A DNA stretch of 64,000 nucleotides from Azophilus sp965215035 (GTDB lineage Bacteria; Pseudomonadota; Gammaproteobacteria; Pseudomonadales; Azotimanducaceae). Position numbers and translations under genes: made by a program. The notes beneath the pieces were generated by a model, which searched no databases, was not told where the DNA came from, and saw only the letters and a list, made by a program, of their open reading frames with translations. Location: the NCBI GenBank assembly GCA_965215035.1, contig OZ244040.1, positions 682,001-746,000 of the forward strand, written 5' to 3'. Below, one piece after another: positions 61,066 through 64,000 of the stretch. Numbering within the stretch: position 1 is the first letter of the stretch; every line of letters begins with the position of its first letter.

Positions 61066-61208
61066 CGCGCCGCACCGATTCAGCCACGCCAGCGCCCTGT
61101 ATCTCCCCGTGCGCGGGCAACACGGCTGCCGTCAACCGCCGCGCCCGCACCCCGCATCACGATGCTACACGGCTGCCGCAAAGAGGCAACAACAAACGCA
61201 ACAAACCG

Positions 61209-61237
61209 CAACAAACGGGACACCCACCAAACGCCGG
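61209..61237. repeat. 29-bp direct repeat, left copy (flanks HTH gene)
   Basis: CAACAAACGGGACACCCACC plus AAACGCCGG occurs here and, with one change, at 61802-61830. The two copies bracket the HTH gene. The preceding bases (61180-61210) are a related run of CAACAAACG units. Confidence 0.8.
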
Positions 61238-61311
61238 ACCAACGCGTAGAAATTCGCGGCCACCGACCGGTCAGGAATGCCCCGGTGGCTTTCGTGGGGG
61301 CCGGGCGGCTT

Positions 61312-61767
61312 TCAGGCAACGAGGCGATAACCGCCGGGAGTCGAGGCGTCGATGAGGATGGGTTTTTTGTTCTCTGCAATCAGCCTGCACCAGCCGCTGA
61401 CTATTTCCGGGTCGACGATATCCAAATTCAGTTTGTGGGATGCCAGTAGCCGCATATATGCCTCGGTGGCACCGTCCGGCGTCACCTCGCCTCGTTCCCA
61501 GCGCGAAATGGTTAACCGCTCACGGTGTACCAACTCGCCTAGCTGTGTCTGCGTGAAGCCCATTTCGGTGCGCAGATAGCGTAGCTCCGGGCCAGTCAAG
61601 GTGCCTGGAGAAGCCACGACTTCCCTTGAGATCAGCTCGTGCAGGCTTCTTACGTTGGGAATTCCGATGGTTGCCTCTCCCGCATCGTCCTCGATACGCA
61701 AACCCTCAATCCATACATTGGCTAGCCCGCACTCTGTGTAATGATGGCGAACCGTCGTTTGATTCAT
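61312..61767 (-). CDS. HTH-type antitoxin-like regulator (XRE/YgiT-type)
   Basis: A 151-residue protein counted from ATG 61767 (MNQTTVRHHYTECGLANVWI). The N-terminal half matches the leader of YgiT/MqsA-like antitoxin regulators, and residues about 60-120 form an XRE-type helix-turn-helix (LRTEMGFTQTQLGELVHRER). The usual zinc-binding cysteines of MqsA are reduced to a single Cys. No toxin gene is adjacent. The gene is flanked by 29-bp direct repeats and its central part is partly duplicated just upstream, so it may be a mobile or decaying toxin-antitoxin remnant. Confidence 0.7.
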   Translation of the reverse strand: MNQTTVRHHYTECGLANVWIEGLRIEDDAGEATIGIPNVRSLHELISREVVASPGTLTGPELRYLRTEMGFTQTQLGELVHRERLTISRWERGEVTPDGATEAYMRLLASHKLNLDIVDPEIVSGWCRLIAENKKPILIDASTPGGYRLVA

Positions 61768-61801
61768 CACAGATCCTTCCACATGGCCGTAACAACCTTA
61801 A

Positions 61802-61830
61802 CAACAAACGGGACACCCACAAAACGCCGG
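61802..61830. repeat. 29-bp direct repeat, right copy
   Basis: CAACAAACGGGACACCCACA plus AAACGCCGG differs from the copy at 61209-61237 by one base. It runs directly into the partial duplication of the HTH gene at 61827-61914. Confidence 0.8.
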
Positions 61831-61914
61831 GCCAGTCAAGGTGCCTGGAGACGCCACGACTTCCCTTGCTATCAGGTGGTGCAGGCTTCTTATGTTGGGA
61901 ACTCTGATGGTTGC
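61827..61914 (-). pseudogene. 88-bp partial duplication of the HTH gene
   Basis: CCGGGCCAGTCAAGGTGCCT onward repeats 61587-61674 at a constant offset of 240 bases with a handful of changes. It covers the codons around residues 32-60 of the HTH protein. No start or stop context remains, so it is a fragment. Bases 61915-61987 hold only the DUF3604 leader. Confidence 0.85.
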
Positions 61915-61987
61915 ATCGATGGCGATTAAGCCGCAAAGTCACTATCCATCATCAATCCGTCGTCGGTAGCGCACTGGGGAGTTGGAG

Positions 61988-63865
61988 ATGTCTGTAGGGC
62001 GGGGGCCAGGGGTAAACAGCATTTGGCGGTACGCGGGCACCATCGCGGGCGTCATCGGCGGCCTCGCCGCGGTGGCGGCGTTCGCCGATGTCCAGTACTC
62101 GGCGCCGGTAGGCAAGAACTACCCGCAAAACCTGTACTGGGGGGATACCCACCTGCACTCCCGGAACTCGGCCGATGCCTACTCCCTGGGCAACATGAAC
62201 CTCACCGCCGCCGATGCGTACCGCTTCGCGCGGGGCGAGGAGCTGACCGCCCACAACGGCATGCGGGTGCGGCTGCGCCGGCCACTCGATTTTCTGGTGG
62301 TTTCCGACCATGCCGAATATCTCGGTGGCTACTACCGGTACTATGTGGGCGACCCCCTGGTGGTCGATACCGAAGCCGGCAAGCAGTGGGCTGAGTTCAT
62401 CGCGGCAGGCGAGCCTGAGCGCATGTTCGCGGCCCTCGTTGACAGCATCAGCGACCCGGAGGCCAATCCGGGCTTCCCGCTCGAAACCCGCAAGTTGATC
62501 TGGAAGGATGTGGCCGAGACCGCGGACGACTACAACGACCCCGGGCGATTCACGGCGCTCATCGGCTACGAATGGACATCGATGACCGAGGGCAACAACC
62601 TGCACCGGGTGGTGGTGTACCGGGACGGTGCCGACAAGGTCGCCCAGGTACCGCCGTTCTCCGCCCAGGACAGCGTCGACCCGCAAGACCTGTGGCGGGC
62701 GCTGGCGCGCTACGAAGCCGAGACCGGCGGCGCGGTGCTGGCCATCCCCCACAACGGCAACCTCTCCAACGGCCTCATGTTCCCGGCCAAGACCCTCGAC
62801 GGCCGACCAATCGACCGGGCCTATGCGGAACTGCGCTCACGCTGGGAGCCCATCGTCGAGGTCACCCAGGTAAAGGGTGACAGCGAAGCCCATCCCACCC
62901 TGTCCCCCGACGACGAGTTTGCCGACTTCGAGAACTGGGACTGGGACAACATCGGCCGTAGCGCCGCCAAGGAAGACTGGATGCTGCCCCACGAATACGC
63001 CCGGGGCGCCCTAAAGCTCGGCCTTGGGTACGAGGCCGAGCTCGGGGTAAACCCCTTCAAGTTCGGAATGATCGGCAGCACCGACAGCCACACCTCTCTC
63101 GCCACCGCCGCCGAGGACAACTTCTTCGGCAAGTTCCCCGAATCGGAACCTGGACCAGAGCGGCTGACCAACGCCATGGCGGCCAATCGCCTATGGCAGA
63201 ACTGGAATATGGTCGCTTCTGGCTACGCAGCGGTATGGGCGCGGGACAACACCCGCGAGGAACTGTTCGCCGCCCTCCGGCGGCGCGAAGTGTACGCGAC
63301 CACCGGCACCCGCATCGCCGTGCGCTTCTTCGGCGGTTGGGACTACGAACCCGGTGATGTGCACAAACCGGCCTACCTCGATATCGCCTACGGCAAGGGC
63401 GTGCCCATGGGTGGCGACCTTACCGCGGCACCGGGGGGGCGCGCGCCGGTATTCATCGCCGCCGCCGCTAAAGACCCGGACGGCGCCAACCTCGACCGCA
63501 TCCAGATGGTCAAGGGCTGGCTGGACAGCGACGGCAATCCCCAGGAGGCGGTCTACGATCTGGCGCTGTCGGACGGACGCGTCGCGGACCCCGCCACGGG
63601 CAGGGCACCGCCGGTGGGGTCGACGGTAGATGTCGCCGCAGCCAGCTACACCAACACCATCGGCGCCCCCACCCTGGCAACGGTTTGGACCGACCCGGAT
63701 TTCGACCCGGGCGAGCGCGCCTTCTACTATGTGCGGGTGATCGAGATCCCCACGCCACGGTGGACCGCCTACGACGCGAAATTCTTCCAGGTCGAGTTGC
63801 CCGACCAGATTCCAACCGTGGTGCAGGACCGCGCCTATACCTCGCCCATCTGGTACACGCCCTGA
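61988..63865 (+). CDS. DUF3604 protein (PHP-domain-like), exported
   Basis: A 625-residue protein counted from ATG 61988, which has GGGGAGTTGGAG immediately upstream. A TTG two codons earlier is less likely. A signal peptide or anchor (IAGVIGGLAAVAAFA) precedes NLYWGDTHLHSRNSADAYSL, the metal-binding start of DUF3604 (DTHLH). VVSDHAEYLGGYY, TALIGYEWTSM, IPHNGNLSNG and GSTDSHTSLAT supply further His/Asp ligands. The fold is PHP-like, suggesting a metal-dependent phosphoesterase or hydrolase. The activity of the family is not well defined. It is often found in marine Gammaproteobacteria and can be near TonB receptors. Confidence 0.9.
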   Translation: MSVGRGPGVNSIWRYAGTIAGVIGGLAAVAAFADVQYSAPVGKNYPQNLYWGDTHLHSRNSADAYSLGNMNLTAADAYRFARGEELTAHNGMRVRLRRPLDFLVVSDHAEYLGGYYRYYVGDPLVVDTEAGKQWAEFIAAGEPERMFAALVDSISDPEANPGFPLETRKLIWKDVAETADDYNDPGRFTALIGYEWTSMTEGNNLHRVVVYRDGADKVAQVPPFSAQDSVDPQDLWRALARYEAETGGAVLAIPHNGNLSNGLMFPAKTLDGRPIDRAYAELRSRWEPIVEVTQVKGDSEAHPTLSPDDEFADFENWDWDNIGRSAAKEDWMLPHEYARGALKLGLGYEAELGVNPFKFGMIGSTDSHTSLATAAEDNFFGKFPESEPGPERLTNAMAANRLWQNWNMVASGYAAVWARDNTREELFAALRRREVYATTGTRIAVRFFGGWDYEPGDVHKPAYLDIAYGKGVPMGGDLTAAPGGRAPVFIAAAAKDPDGANLDRIQMVKGWLDSDGNPQEAVYDLALSDGRVADPATGRAPPVGSTVDVAAASYTNTIGAPTLATVWTDPDFDPGERAFYYVRVIEIPTPRWTAYDAKFFQVELPDQIPTVVQDRAYTSPIWYTP

Positions 63866-64000
63866 GTGCACCCGCCAGCTCGGGAAAGCGGGCCCGCCAG
63901 ACGCACCGGCAAGGCACTGCCCCCTACCGGTTGCCGGGACGCCCCGGGGGGCGCGGGCCGGCGACGCAACTAGGCTACCTTCGATTCATGTCCGTTGCCA
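63866..64000. other. Trailing spacer
   Basis: Nothing recognisable follows the DUF3604 stop to the window edge. A GC-rich stretch without T tract is present at 63930-63965. Confidence 0.4.

Noticed and set aside
1..64000. CRISPR arrays, rRNA operons and prophage structural genes.
   Set aside because: No regularly spaced direct repeats, rRNA sequences or phage head/tail genes were seen on reading both strands.

Overview
The window reads as a gammaproteobacterial chromosome segment, probably from a marine or sediment heterotroph. The evidence is an Xps-type type II secretion (T2SS) operon, TonB-dependent receptors, a cobalamin-riboswitch-controlled BtuB, a cytochrome c'/cytochrome b561 pair, a lipoprotein arylsulfatase and a DUF3604 protein. 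The lineage is inferred from gene content only.

Region 1 (1-14,741) is a catabolic island. It starts inside the 3' end of a cytochrome P450 gene and then carries a CrtC/AttH-like protein, two SnoaL-like proteins, two short-chain dehydrogenases, a molybdopterin oxidoreductase, a Rieske oxygenase, a [2Fe-2S] ferredoxin, an ACAD10-like phosphotransferase, a second P450, a tri-histidine cupin, a luciferase-like monooxygenase, an acyl-CoA synthetase and a TetR regulator. The mix suggests oxidative attack on a hydrophobic polycyclic or terpenoid/steroid-like substrate followed by CoA activation. The substrate is not known. Two related palindromes lie about 50 bp upstream of the P450 and cupin genes and are candidate TetR operators.

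Region 2 (14,745-21,040) is a zone of gene decay. It holds a truncated Fe-alcohol dehydrogenase, an IS66-like transposase scrap, an SMP-30-like remnant, an intact DUF1330-like gene, a tandem Lrp/AsnC pair, a chimeric amidohydrolase/quinone-reductase scrap, an internally deleted D-aminoacylase-like gene, a luciferase-like oxidoreductase, a GC-rich uncharacterised gene and a monooxygenase fragment.

Region 3 (21,171-33,468) carries a TonB-dependent receptor with a lipoprotein arylsulfatase. These are followed by an apparent aromatic-acid module: LysR, an aromatic-acid MFS transporter, an amidohydrolase, a flavodoxin-like quinone reductase, a salicylyl-CoA-hydroxylase-like FAD monooxygenase and an EntE-like aryl-AMP ligase. 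A truncated maleate-isomerase-like gene sits at its edge. Just beyond it, an 89-bp MITE with perfect 20-bp terminal repeats and an 8-bp target duplication interrupts a second, truncated copy of the DUF1330-like gene.

Region 4 (34,037-54,750) is an Xps-type T2SS operon on the minus strand with order E-F-G / H-I-J-K-L-M-(C/N)-D. It is cut between gspG and gspH by about 10.3 kb of unrelated DNA. That DNA holds two sulfotransferases, a glycosyltransferase, a PuuB-like oxidase, a DUF1640-like coiled-coil protein, and a large inverted repeat. The repeat consists of two copies of a secreted-protein gene, one intact and one degenerate, flanking a tyrosine recombinase gene broken by one frameshift. 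This inverted pair and the split T2SS are the most distinctive features of the window.

Region 5 (54,751-64,000) holds GC-rich degenerate repeats, a TonB-domain lipoprotein, a cobalamin riboswitch with btuB, a small zinc-ribbon-like protein, cytochrome c', cytochrome b561, mobA, an antitoxin-like HTH gene flanked by direct repeats, and a DUF3604 protein. mobA could support the molybdoenzyme of region 1. No tRNA, rRNA or CRISPR array was seen.
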